NCBI GenBank assembly: GCA_004297465.1
Contig: SCUB01000001.1
Location: forward strand, 186,001 to 250,000
Source of the DNA: Xanthobacteraceae bacterium
GTDB lineage: Bacteria; Pseudomonadota; Alphaproteobacteria; Rhizobiales; Xanthobacteraceae
DNA: 64,000 bases
Direction: 5' to 3'
Shown: positions 26,331 through 34,255 of the stretch, piece by piece
Layout of the letters: every line of letters starts with the position of its first letter
How positions within the stretch are numbered: the first letter of the stretch is position 1
Program-made: the position numbers and the translations under genes
Notes under the pieces: generated by a model
The model's input: only the letters and a program-made list of their open reading frames with translations
Told to the model about the DNA's origin: nothing
Database searches by the model: none

Positions 26331-27980
26331 ATGCTGTCAGGTTGCGTTCCGTGGCCGGAGGAACTCGCGCGCGAATATCGCCGCAAGGGATACTGGAAAG
26401 ACCAGTCGATTCCGCAATTGTTCGGCGCGCTGGCCGCGGCCGAGCCGGACCGGCTGGCGGTCGTCGACGGCGAGCGCCGCGTCACCCTGGGTGAACTGTG
26501 GCGGCAGAGCGGACGCCTGGCGGCGCATTTCCATCGTCTCGGCTTGCGCTCGCGCCAGCGCGTCGTGTTCCAGCTCCCCAACAGCGCGGATTTCCTCGCC
26601 GCGTTTTTCGCGCTCACCCGCATCGGCGTCATTCCGGTGATGGCGCTGCCGCCGCACCGCGAAACCGAGATCACCCATTACGTCCTGTCGGCGGAGGCGA
26701 GCGCGTTGTTCGTCCCCGACCGCATCAAGGACTTCGACTTCCGCGCTATGGCCGGCGCCGTGCGCGGCAAGACCGCGACGCTGAAAACCGTGTTCGTGCT
26801 GGGCGGGGCGCGCCCCGGCCATGACGAGATTTCGCTGCAGGACCTGCTGGCGCGCGAGCCCGATCCGGCCGATGTCGCGGCGGTCGAGGCCATCGTGCTC
26901 GATCCGTCCGACGTCGCGCTGATGCTGCTGTCGGGCGGCACCACGGCGCTGCCCAAGCTCATTCCGCGCACGCACAACGATTACGCCTACAACCTGACGC
27001 AGGCCGCGCGCACCGCCGGTCTCGGACCGGACACCGCGATGCTGATGGTCCTGCCGATGGCGCACAACTACAACCTCGGCTGTCCCGGCATTTTTGGCGC
27101 GCTGGCCGCCGGCGGCCGCATCGTGATCGCCCCCAGGGGCGATTGCGAGACGGTGTTCACGCTGGTCGAGAAGGAGCGCGTCACGGTGATCCCCGCCGCG
27201 GTGCCCCTCGTCGTCAACTGGCTTAACGATCCGGCGCTCGACCGCTTCGACTTCAGCTCGCTCAAGGTCGTTCAGAACGGCGGGGCGCGACTCTCGCCCG
27301 AGCTGCGCGACCGCCTGCGCAAGCGCCTGCGCTGCCAGTTGCAGGAGATCTACGGCACCGCCGAGGGGTTGCTCAACTTCACCCGGCTCGATGACGACGA
27401 CGACAGGATCCTCCACAGCTCCGGCGCGCCGATGTGCGACGACGACGAGATCAAGGTGCTCGACGACGAGGGCCGCGAGGTCGCCGACGGCGAGCCGGGC
27501 GAACTGGTCGTGCGCGGGCCCTACACCATCCGCGGCTACTACAACGCGCCGCAGATCAACGCCCGCGCCTTCACGGAGGACGGCTTCTACCGCATGGGCG
27601 ACATCGTCCGCAAACGCGGGCGCTACGTCTCCGCCGAGGGCCGCAAGAACGACCTGATCAATCGCGGCGGCGAGAAGATTAGTATTGACGAGGTCGAGAA
27701 CCTCATGCTCAAGCATCCCGCTGTCCATGCGGTGGCGCTGGTGGCGATGCCTGATCCGGTATTCGGCGAGCGCGCCTGCGCGTTCGTCACGCTCAAGCCG
27801 GGCGCGGGGATCACTTTCAAGGAGCTGACGTCATTCCTGCTCGACCAGCAGATCGCCAAGTTCAAGTTGCCGGAGCGGCTCGAGATTTTGCCGGAGTTTC
27901 CGGTTTCGGGCGCTGGCAAGATCATGCGCCGCACCTTGCGGGAAATGATAGAAGTCAAACTGAATAGCGAGCGGGCCTGA
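26331..27980 (+). CDS. Aryl-acid adenylate-forming ligase (2,3-dihydroxybenzoate-AMP ligase/EntE-like)
   Basis: A 549-residue ANL-superfamily enzyme that activates a carboxylic acid as its AMP ester and possibly passes it to CoA. The P-loop reads SGGTTALPKLIPRTHNDY (about residue 200), the A5 motif IYGTAEG near 340, and the C-terminal hinge and lysine region GAGKIMRRTLRE near the end. The RTHNDY continuation is characteristic of the EntE/DhbE/SdgA group that uses salicylate or dihydroxybenzoate. No carrier-protein or siderophore genes are near, so a catabolic role with the preceding monooxygenase is more likely. ATG 26331 has GGAGAGG in front; the open frame reaches far upstream only as an antiframe of the monooxygenase. 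Confidence 0.85.
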   Translation: MLSGCVPWPEELAREYRRKGYWKDQSIPQLFGALAAAEPDRLAVVDGERRVTLGELWRQSGRLAAHFHRLGLRSRQRVVFQLPNSADFLAAFFALTRIGVIPVMALPPHRETEITHYVLSAEASALFVPDRIKDFDFRAMAGAVRGKTATLKTVFVLGGARPGHDEISLQDLLAREPDPADVAAVEAIVLDPSDVALMLLSGGTTALPKLIPRTHNDYAYNLTQAARTAGLGPDTAMLMVLPMAHNYNLGCPGIFGALAAGGRIVIAPRGDCETVFTLVEKERVTVIPAAVPLVVNWLNDPALDRFDFSSLKVVQNGGARLSPELRDRLRKRLRCQLQEIYGTAEGLLNFTRLDDDDDRILHSSGAPMCDDDEIKVLDDEGREVADGEPGELVVRGPYTIRGYYNAPQINARAFTEDGFYRMGDIVRKRGRYVSAEGRKNDLINRGGEKISIDEVENLMLKHPAVHAVALVAMPDPVFGERACAFVTLKPGAGITFKELTSFLLDQQIAKFKLPERLEILPEFPVSGAGKIMRRTLREMIEVKLNSERA

Positions 27981-27995
27981 GGGCGCGAGGGGGAG

Positions 27996-29972
27996 ATGAC
28001 TGTGACCAAGCCGGGTGAAGCCAAGCTGCCTTATCTGTTCCAGCCCTCGAAATGGGGGCGGTTCGAGCTCAAGAATCGCGTCAAGTACGGCGCCTGCTGC
28101 GTCTCCAACTACAACACCCGCGACGGCTTCATCACGCCGCGCGAGCTTGCCCGCACCAGGGTGATCGCCGAAACCGGTTGCGGCATCATCACCAATCAGG
28201 GCGCCTATCCCGATCCGCACGGCGAGGGCAAGGCGTATTTCCGCCAGGTCGCCATCTTCGACGACAAGTTCCTGCCGCAGTTCGAGATGATCGCGCGCAT
28301 GATCAAGGACAATGGCGGCATGGCGATCCAGCAGATCCTGCATGCCGGCCGCTATGGCGGCATCGATCTCGGCTACTGCATCCAGCCTTCGATCGTGCCG
28401 CAGACGCTGCCGCACTTCCGTCCGCCGCGCGAGATCACCAAGGAGCAGATCCGCCAGACCATCAAGGAGCACGCCGAGGCCGCGGCGCGCGCGGTCAAGG
28501 CCGGCTTCGACGGCACCGAAGTGACGAGCTTCATGGGCTATCTGCTCGCCACCTTCAATTCCAAGTTCACCAATCAGCGCACCGACGAATACGGCGGCTC
28601 GATCGAGAACCGCGGTCGTTTCATGCGCGAGCTGATCGACGCCATCAAGCAGGCGACGCCCGACAATCCGCTGGTGGTGCGCCTCAACGGCACCGAACTG
28701 ATGGACCGCTGGGGCGGCAACTCGGAGGACGAGTGCTTCGAGTTGATGCAGCAGGCGGCCGATTGCGGCGTCGACATGATCAGCGTCACCGTGGGCTGGC
28801 AGGAGGCGCCGGAATCCTCGATCGGCCGCGACATCCCGCCGGGCCACTGGAACCGGCTCGCCGCGCGCGTCAAGCAGATGCTGCCCGACATGCCGATCGC
28901 GTTCGGCGTGCGGCTGCCCGACGCCAACATGGCCAACGACTGCATCAAGAACGGCGAGTTCGACTATTGGGAAGTGTGCCGGCCGCTGCTCGCCGACCCG
29001 CAGATGCTGCATAAGGTCGCCGAGGACCGCCAGGACGAGGTCAAGCGCTGCGTCGGCTCGCTCAACTGCCTGTCGCGGCTGTTCCGCGACCTGCCGTACA
29101 CCTGCACCATCAACCCCGCGCTCGGCCACGAGGTCGAGCCGGAATACGCCATCACCCCGGCGGCGGTGAAGAAGAAGATCATGGTGGTCGGCGCCGGCCC
29201 CGCCGGCATGGAGTTCGCCGTCACCGCGCGCCAGCGCGGCCACGACGTCACCGTGTTCGACAAGGCCGAACGCGTCGGCGGCGCGTTGGCCGGCTACGCG
29301 GCCAACGACCTCGCCAACCGGGCCGACCTGCTTTCGGTGATTTCGTATTACGAGACGATGGCGGGCAGGCTCGGCATCGAGCTGCGCCTCGGTACCGCGG
29401 TCGATCCGCGCCTGATGCGCGAGATGCTGCACACCTACGACGTGGCCGTGATCGCCACCGGAACGGCGCTGCACCGCGTGGCGCTGCCGCCGGTCGAGGG
29501 CGATCGCAAGATTCTCGACGCGCTCGATGTCGCGCTCGGCAAGGAGAAGGTGACCGGCACGGTGGTGGTGCTGGGTGGCGGCAAGGTCGGCCTCACGGTC
29601 GCGGAATCGCTGGCGACCCAGGGCCACGCGGTCACCATCATCGAGTCGCAGAAGCGGCTCGCCGGCGACGTCATGCCCTCGTTCAAGTGGCGTCACACCT
29701 CGTGGGTCGAGGAGCTCAAGATCGCCTCCATCACCGGCGCGCGCACGCTCAAGGTGGCGGCCGACGGCGTTCATGTCATCGACGGCAAGGGCGAGAAGCG
29801 GGTTGTCGCCGCCGACACCGTGATCGCCGCGTCGCCGCGCATCTCCAGCCGCGGGCTGATGCACGACTTCGAATGGATGGTCGACGAGGTCCACATGTGC
29901 GGCGACGCGGCGCTGCCGCGCGGCCTCGGTCCGTCGATCCATGACGGCTACCGCCTCGGATGCCGGATATGA
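27996..29972 (+). CDS. NADH:flavin oxidoreductase / 2,4-dienoyl-CoA reductase-like (old yellow enzyme plus FAD/NAD domain)
   Basis: A 658-residue multidomain reductase. Residues 10-345 form the FMN barrel (HAGRYGG; GYLLATF with the probable catalytic Tyr; NQRTDEYGGSIENR). Then comes an iron-sulfur segment and from about residue 390 an FAD/NAD-binding half (VVGAGPAGMEFA and VVLGGGKVGLTVAE). The cluster segment has Cys352, Cys358 and Cys370, but position 355, the second cysteine in trimethylamine-dehydrogenase/FadH relatives (CxxCxxCx11-12C), is Ser. It follows the ligase by 15 bp. Reduction of a dearomatised or unsaturated acyl-CoA is the likely role; the substrate is unknown. Confidence 0.85.
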   Translation: MTVTKPGEAKLPYLFQPSKWGRFELKNRVKYGACCVSNYNTRDGFITPRELARTRVIAETGCGIITNQGAYPDPHGEGKAYFRQVAIFDDKFLPQFEMIARMIKDNGGMAIQQILHAGRYGGIDLGYCIQPSIVPQTLPHFRPPREITKEQIRQTIKEHAEAAARAVKAGFDGTEVTSFMGYLLATFNSKFTNQRTDEYGGSIENRGRFMRELIDAIKQATPDNPLVVRLNGTELMDRWGGNSEDECFELMQQAADCGVDMISVTVGWQEAPESSIGRDIPPGHWNRLAARVKQMLPDMPIAFGVRLPDANMANDCIKNGEFDYWEVCRPLLADPQMLHKVAEDRQDEVKRCVGSLNCLSRLFRDLPYTCTINPALGHEVEPEYAITPAAVKKKIMVVGAGPAGMEFAVTARQRGHDVTVFDKAERVGGALAGYAANDLANRADLLSVISYYETMAGRLGIELRLGTAVDPRLMREMLHTYDVAVIATGTALHRVALPPVEGDRKILDALDVALGKEKVTGTVVVLGGGKVGLTVAESLATQGHAVTIIESQKRLAGDVMPSFKWRHTSWVEELKIASITGARTLKVAADGVHVIDGKGEKRVVAADTVIAASPRISSRGLMHDFEWMVDEVHMCGDAALPRGLGPSIHDGYRLGCRI

Positions 29973-30385
29973 GCGCACTGCCGGAGGCCGCCGCCTGGCA
30001 GCCGTTGCTGGACCGCAACGGCAAGCTGTTCGGCGACCTCCGCACCGGCTCGCGCATCGGGCTGGCGCGGCGCTCCGATCTGCAGCGGCGCGGCGCGCCG
30101 ATGATCGTATGGGAGGCGCGCAAGGGGCGTCTCCATGCGCTGGATCAGCCGTTCGCCGGCTTCGACGATCCCTCGCTCGACGTCATGCTGGTGGGCGACG
30201 ACGAGGCGGTGAACGAGGTCGCCAGCAATCTCGACGGCGATGACGCGCTGCCAGTGCTCAAGGCGCAGGTGCGGCAGGGCGGTTTCGTCTGCTACCTGAT
30301 GCGGGTGCAGTGCGACCTCATCGAGGCCGGCTACGAGGATGTGCTGCAGTCGATGGGCGTGGTGTTCATGGGGGCGTGCCGCTGA
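29969..30385 (+). CDS. Uncharacterised 138-residue protein of the catabolic operon
   Basis: I do not recognise this family. The ATG at 29969 overlaps the stop of the reductase (ATGA), so it is translated with it and is very likely part of the same function. The sequence is soluble, without signal peptide or membrane helix. Features are a WEARKGRLHALDQPFAG stretch in the middle, an acidic VGDDEAVNEVASNLDGDD run, and a C-terminal segment with three cysteines (FVCYLMRVQCDLIEAGYEDVLQ ... GACR, given here in two parts of the same region). It could be an accessory or cofactor-binding subunit of the oxygenase/reductase system. Confidence 0.7.
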   Translation: MSALPEAAAWQPLLDRNGKLFGDLRTGSRIGLARRSDLQRRGAPMIVWEARKGRLHALDQPFAGFDDPSLDVMLVGDDEAVNEVASNLDGDDALPVLKAQVRQGGFVCYLMRVQCDLIEAGYEDVLQSMGVVFMGACR

Positions 30386-30429
30386 AATAATGTCAGCGGC
30401 CGCGGGGCGGCGAGGGAAGGGGAGACGCG

Positions 30430-30633
30430 ATGATCTTCAACAATCCCGGCGGCGCGCCCGAACTGGCCTGCGAATCCTGCGGTTGCCGCTGGTTCGACCG
30501 CCAGACCAACACCTGCTACGAATGCGGCACGCCGGTGCCACAGGCCGAGATGGACGCGTATCTCAAGGCGTTGCAAGACTTCCACGCCGCCAAGGGCATC
30601 GTGGTCAACGCGCCGCGGGGCAGGGGCGAATAA
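30430..30633 (+). CDS. 67-residue zinc-ribbon/rubredoxin-like small protein
   Basis: A small protein with two metal knuckles, Cys14-x2-Cys17 and Cys29-x2-Cys32, plus an extra Cys19, followed by a short helical tail. This fits a zinc ribbon; a rubredoxin-like iron site is an alternative that cannot be excluded by reading. A good ribosome binding site (GGGGAG) precedes the ATG. It is the last gene of the plus-strand catabolic operon, 44 bp after the 138-residue protein, and is followed by a palindromic repeat that may end the transcript. The function is unknown; electron transfer or assembly in this pathway is a guess. Confidence 0.72.
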   Translation: MIFNNPGGAPELACESCGCRWFDRQTNTCYECGTPVPQAEMDAYLKALQDFHAAKGIVVNAPRGRGE

Positions 30634-30666
30634 TGCCGCGCATTGCTCGCGCACAATTCTCTCCTC

Positions 30667-30757
30667 GTCATGCCCGGGCTTGACCCGGGCATCCAGGGAG
30701 CGTCTCCAGGTTGAAATGCCGAGGAAGGTGGATTGCCGGATCAAGTCCGGCAATGAC
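30667..30757 (-). repeat. Composite palindromic repeat, copy A (inverted orientation)
   Basis: A roughly 90-bp unit made of two palindromes, ATGCCCGGGCTTGACCCGGGCAT at the left and ATTGCCGGATCAAGTCCGGCAAT at the right (given as TGCCCGGG/CCCGGGCA and TTGCCGGA/TCCGGCAA arms), separated by a spacer containing GTTGAAATGCCGAGGAAG. The same unit occurs in the other orientation at 33754 and 33900 and in this orientation at 40577. It lies between the convergent small-protein and reductase genes. Confidence 0.85.
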
Positions 30758-30787
30758 CGCGTAACCCGTGACGGCGCGTTGATCGGA

Positions 30788-31765
30788 TCAGGCCGGCGCG
30801 CCGCGATAGCCGATATCGATCGCCGCGCTGCCGCCGGTCAGGCGCGAGACACACGCGCACATGCGCCGGTTCCCGGCTTTCTCCTCGGGCGAGAAGAACA
30901 CGTCGCGATGGTCGATGGCCGCGTCGGCGCTGATGACCTCGACCGCGCACAGGCCGCATTCGCCGCGCTGGCAGTCGTAGATCATGTCGACGCCGGACTG
31001 GATCAGCGCCTCGAGCATGCTCTGGTCGGAGCGCACCTCGACCACCTTGTTGAGCGCGGGAACCTCGATGCGGAACGGCGCTTCGGTGAACCGGCCGCTG
31101 TCGCCGAACACCTCGTAGCGCAGCCGGCTGACCGGCCGTCCGGCCTCGGCCCAGGCCGCCTTGGCGGCGTCGAGTATGCCGAGCGGACCGCACATGTAGA
31201 GTTCGCCGTCCGCCGGCAGCGCGGCGATCTCGGCCTTGAGGTCGATGGCGCGGCCCTCGTCCTTGGCAAACAGCGCCACGCGCTCGCCCCCAAGCGCGGT
31301 CAATTCATCGGCGAACGCCATCTGCGCGCGGCTATGCGCGCCATAAACGAGCCGGAAGTCCTGGCCGCGAGCGGCGAGCGCCCGCGCCATGCCGTAGATC
31401 GGCGTGATGCCGATGCCGCCGGCGATCAGAAGATAGCGCGAGGTCCGCCACGACAGCGCGAAACGGTTTTCCGGCACCGTGACCTCGGTGGCGTCGCCCA
31501 CCTTGAGCGACCAGATATAGACCGAGCCGCCGCGACTGTGGGGATGGCGTTTGACCGCGATGAGCAGCGTTCCCGAACTGCTGGGAATGACGGTGTAGCT
31601 GCGGACGGCGGGCAGGCCGTCGATCATGACGCGGATCGACAGATGCGAACCGGGATCGAACGGCGGCAATGAACCTTCGATCGCGAAGGTGACGGCGCGG
31701 ACGTCCGCCGCGATTTCCGCCACGTCGATGACCCTGGCGTGACGCCACTCGGAACTGGAAAGCAT
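30788..31765 (-). CDS. PDR/VanB-type oxidoreductase (flavin reductase domain plus 2Fe-2S ferredoxin)
   Basis: A 325-residue electron-transfer partner for a Rieske oxygenase. An N-terminal FMN/FAD barrel (RSYTVI at about residues 55-60) and an NAD-binding domain (AGGIGITPIYGM; MCGPLGILDA) are followed by a C-terminal plant-type ferredoxin with Cys265, Cys270, Cys273 and Cys303 or Cys305. It would take electrons from NADH to the oxygenase encoded two genes upstream. It is the last gene of the minus-strand operon oxygenase-GntR-reductase, 46 bp after the regulator stop. Confidence 0.9.
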   Translation of the reverse strand: MLSSSEWRHARVIDVAEIAADVRAVTFAIEGSLPPFDPGSHLSIRVMIDGLPAVRSYTVIPSSSGTLLIAVKRHPHSRGGSVYIWSLKVGDATEVTVPENRFALSWRTSRYLLIAGGIGITPIYGMARALAARGQDFRLVYGAHSRAQMAFADELTALGGERVALFAKDEGRAIDLKAEIAALPADGELYMCGPLGILDAAKAAWAEAGRPVSRLRYEVFGDSGRFTEAPFRIEVPALNKVVEVRSDQSMLEALIQSGVDMIYDCQRGECGLCAVEVISADAAIDHRDVFFSPEEKAGNRRMCACVSRLTGGSAAIDIGYRGAPA

Positions 31766-31811
31766 GGTCTTGCTCCGTTGTCTTCAATTCCCGGAAGAAA
31801 TCAAATCGCGC

Positions 31812-32555
31812 TCACACCGCCAGCAGCGTCAGCGCCGGCACTCGGGTCCGCAGGTCGGGCTTTTCCTCCATGACGAAATCGAGCGTCTGGCGCGCCAGCC
31901 GCGCGTGCTCGCGCGCCAGCGCCTCGGCGCGCGCGCCCTCCCGCATCTCGATGGCGGAGATGATCGCGCGGTGCTGCGACTGCGCGATCGTCAGCGTCTT
32001 GAGGAACCCCGGCACGTTGACATGGGTGTTGGTGAACGCGCTCGGGCTCGCGAATGGTAGGCTGGTCACCCGCGCGATCTCGCGCCTGATGACATCGCTG
32101 CCGCTCAGATCCGCCAGCGTCTCGTGGAAATCCTCGTTGAGCTGCTCGTAGCGGCTGAAATCGAAGCTGTCGGGATTGCTGTCGAGTGTTTCGTCAAGCG
32201 CGTGGACGATGCTCCAGGCGGCCTTGAGACGGGCGGGAACGACGCCGCGCTCAGCGGCGAAACGCGCCGCGACGCCTTCGAGCGTGCCGCGCAGCTCGAT
32301 CGAATCGACCGCCTCCTGATGCGTGAAGCGGCGCACCGCATAGCCGCCCGAGGGAATGAGTTCGACCAGATGCTCCTGCTCCAGCCGCTGCAGCGCGGCG
32401 CGCAGCGGCGTGCGCGACACGTTGAGCCGTTCGGACAGCGCGATCTCGGACAGCCGCTTGCCGGGCTCGACGCCGCCTTGCAGCACAAGCGCGCGCAGGC
32501 CGAGCAGCGCCTTGAGCGATTGCTGCATCGGCGCGTCCTGCGGTTTCCTGGCCAT
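31812..32555 (-). CDS. GntR-family regulator, FCD (FadR/VanR-like) subgroup
   Basis: A 247-residue repressor-type protein: N-terminal winged helix (about residues 14-80, with LSEIALSERLNVSRTPLRAA) and an all-helical FCD ligand domain (about 95-235). The gene sits between the oxygenase and reductase genes (11 bp after the oxygenase stop), so it is co-transcribed with what it probably controls. ATG 32555 has GGGAGCC in front. The 12-bp palindrome between the -35 and -10 of the operon promoter fits a FadR-subgroup operator (TnGTnnnACnA core), which points to autoregulation relieved by a pathway metabolite. Confidence 0.88.
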   Translation of the reverse strand: MARKPQDAPMQQSLKALLGLRALVLQGGVEPGKRLSEIALSERLNVSRTPLRAALQRLEQEHLVELIPSGGYAVRRFTHQEAVDSIELRGTLEGVAARFAAERGVVPARLKAAWSIVHALDETLDSNPDSFDFSRYEQLNEDFHETLADLSGSDVIRREIARVTSLPFASPSAFTNTHVNVPGFLKTLTIAQSQHRAIISAIEMREGARAEALAREHARLARQTLDFVMEEKPDLRTRVPALTLLAV

Positions 32556-32566
32556 GGCTGGCTCCC

Positions 32567-33610
32567 TTATTCCGCGGCGACGGGCATGGCGGTTTCGCGC
32601 GCGATCATCTTGTCGATGAGCTTGCGTGCCCACATCGAGCCGGCGTCGATGTTGAGGTTGTAGAACTGATGATCCGGGTTGGCCTCGATCGCCTTCTGCT
32701 GCGCCTCGAGGATGATCTCGTCCTCGCGGAACACGCCGGAGACGCCCTCGCGCAGCTGATGGGTGCGCGACTGGTTGTTGAGGTCGAAATTGCGCGCCAT
32801 CGACCAGAAATACAGGCAGGTGTTTTCGGTCGAGGGAGTGATGGTGTTGAGGACGAAACCGTTGACGCCCTGCGAGCGGTCGCCTTGCGGCGCGCCGGTG
32901 CCCGCGGCCGCGACCCCGACATCGATGGTGATGGTGCAGGGCGCCTCGAAGCGGATGATCTGCCAGCGGTCGACGTTGCCGGGCCGGCCATACTGCTTGC
33001 GCCAGAACGGCGGCGGCTCGATGTCGTGCATCCAGCGCGTGACGATGGCGAACTTGTCGGTATGCGTGGTCTCGAACGGCGTCTCGGCGACGGCGCGGTT
33101 GCCGATCGAGGTCGAGTGCACGAACGTCTCGTGCGTGAGGTCCATGAGGTTGTCGATCACCAGCCGGTAATCGCATTTCACCTCGATCAGCTTGCCGTCG
33201 GCGGCCCAGTCCGGGTCCTGGTTCCAGTGCCAGTCGGGGACCTCGGCGGGGTCGGCGAGCGCCGGGTCGCCGGGCCAGATCCAGATCAGCCGGTGCTTCT
33301 CGACCGCCGGATAGGACTTCACGCAGGCGGACGGATTGATGGTGTGTTGCGACGGCATGTATACACATCGTCCGGTGTCGTCGAATTCCAGGCCGTGGTA
33401 CCCGCAGATCACGTTGTCGCCTTCGAGCCGCCCGAGCGACAGCGGCAGCAGTCTGTGCCAGCATGCATCAGCCAGCGCGACCGGCGTATTATCCTGTTTT
33501 ATATAGAGAACTATCTTCTTGCCGCAGATCATGCGCGACAGCAGGGTGCGGCCGATCTCGACGTCATAGGCTGCGGCATACCAGGCATTGAGCGGAAAGG
33601 ACGGGTGATC
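32567..33610 (-). CDS. Rieske non-heme iron oxygenase, VanA-like (aromatic O-demethylase/hydroxylase type)
   Basis: A 347-residue terminal oxygenase. Rieske ligands are Cys51-x-His53 and Cys70-x2-His73. The catalytic iron site is seen as N-L-M-DLTHETFVH, with His161 and His166 and the bridging Asp158. The single-chain form and the size match vanillate demethylase-like and related monooxygenase alpha subunits. GTG at 33610 is chosen because AAGGAGG lies 6-8 bases in front; the longer frame from an ATG at 33652 would start within the promoter-operator. It is first in the operon with the GntR regulator and the reductase. The aromatic substrate cannot be read from sequence. Confidence 0.9.
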   Translation of the reverse strand, partial: DHPSFPLNAWYAAAYDVEIGRTLLSRMICGKKIVLYIKQDNTPVALADACWHRLLPLSLGRLEGDNVICGYHGLEFDDTGRCVYMPSQHTINPSACVKSYPAVEKHRLIWIWPGDPALADPAEVPDWHWNQDPDWAADGKLIEVKCDYRLVIDNLMDLTHETFVHSTSIGNRAVAETPFETTHTDKFAIVTRWMHDIEPPPFWRKQYGRPGNVDRWQIIRFEAPCTITIDVGVAAAGTGAPQGDRSQGVNGFVLNTITPSTENTCLYFWSMARNFDLNNQSRTHQLREGVSGVFREDEIILEAQQKAIEANPDHQFYNLNIDAGSMWARKLIDKMIARETAMPVAAE

Positions 33611-33643
33611 CACGGCGGCCTCCTTGGCTACTTGCGAATTATA

Positions 33644-33671
33644 ATTAAACATATTGTATACAATTTGTCAA
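33644..33671 (-). promoter_or_regulatory. Promoter with embedded operator for the Rieske oxygenase operon
   Basis: On the minus strand TTGACA (33671-33666) and TTTAAT (33649-33644) are 16 bp apart, a near-consensus sigma-70 promoter. The spacer holds the perfect 12-bp palindrome ATTGTATACAAT (33653-33664), which a FadR-subgroup GntR protein could bind to block RNA polymerase. The coding start is about 33 bp downstream of the -10 box. Confidence 0.7.
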
Positions 33672-33711
33672 TCGACCTAGGATTGCAAATGAGTTGCTGC
33701 ACGGCTCCCGC

Positions 33712-33990
33712 GTCATTGCCGGACCTGATCCGGCAATCAAGCGGTACCCCCACGTCATTGCCGGACTTGATCCGGCAATCCAGCTTCCTTGGCATTTCAA
33801 CGCGGAGAAGCCCTTGGATGCCCGGGTCAAGCCCGGGCATGACGGCAGGAGGCCAGGCAGGATGGAGGACGGGAGCGGGTATGACGGACCACCCCCAGCG
33901 TCATTGCCGGACTTGATCCGGCAATCCCGCTTCCTCGGCATTTCAACGTGGAGAAGCCCCTTGGATGCCCGGGTCAAGCCCGGGCATGAC
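33712..33990 (+). repeat. Three composite palindromic repeats (copies B partial, C and D complete)
   Basis: The stretch between the oxygenase promoter and the tRNA contains no gene but a cluster of repeats. Copy B (33712-33738) is a lone left palindrome with arms TTGCCGGA/TCCGGCAA-like. Copies C (33754-33843) and D (33900-33990) are complete 90-bp units: left palindrome, a spacer with CTTCCTTGGCATTTCAACG, right palindrome with arms TGCCCGGG/CCCGGGCA. C and D differ in only a few bases, so they are recent duplicates. Copies A and E elsewhere are in the opposite orientation. Confidence 0.88.
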
Positions 33991-34181
33991 GAAAGGAGAA
34001 GTGGTGCCGGGCATGACGCACACAAACTCCGTGGCGATCGCGGTGTTTTTCTTGCGCGGGAAGGGTAGACCGGAGCGGCGGCGCGAATTATATCAGGCGC
34101 CGGCAACCTTCTGATTGGCCGAACGGCGCTTCGCGCCGGGGCGGAATGGCGGGAGTTATCCCGCGATTCCAGCAAATTAGT

Positions 34182-34255
34182 TGGGGGATCGTCTAACGGT
34201 AGGACTGCAGACTCTGACTCTGCCTGTCTAGGTTCGAATCCTAGTCCCCCAGCCA
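34182..34255 (+). tRNA. tRNA-Gln (anticodon CTG)
   Basis: A 74-base cloverleaf with encoded CCA. The acceptor stem is TGGGGGA/TCCCCCA (the U1-A72 end is typical of tRNA-Gln), the D arm GTC/GAC with AACGGTAG loop, the anticodon stem GCAGA/TCTGC with loop CTCTGAC giving anticodon CTG, and the T arm CTAGG-TTCGAAT-CCTAG. It reads CAG. No second copy of its 3' end is seen in the window, and no integrase gene is near. Confidence 0.95.

Noticed and set aside
26331-27980. Siderophore-type role for the EntE-like ligase
   Set aside because: No isochorismatase, dihydroxybenzoate dehydrogenase, carrier protein or peptide synthetase genes are near; the neighbours are catabolic.
27831-29978. 715-codon antisense frame across the old-yellow-enzyme reductase
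   Set aside because: Same GC-driven shadow; the real strand has FMN, FAD and cluster motifs in order.
33712-33990. Possible CRISPR array from repeated palindromes before the tRNA
   Set aside because: Units are 90 bp with conserved spacers and occur singly in both orientations elsewhere; there are no cas genes and no unique spacers.
34182-34255. tRNA-Gln as the integration site of the catabolic region
   Set aside because: No integrase, no second copy of the tRNA 3' end, and the catabolic genes have normal composition for the genome.
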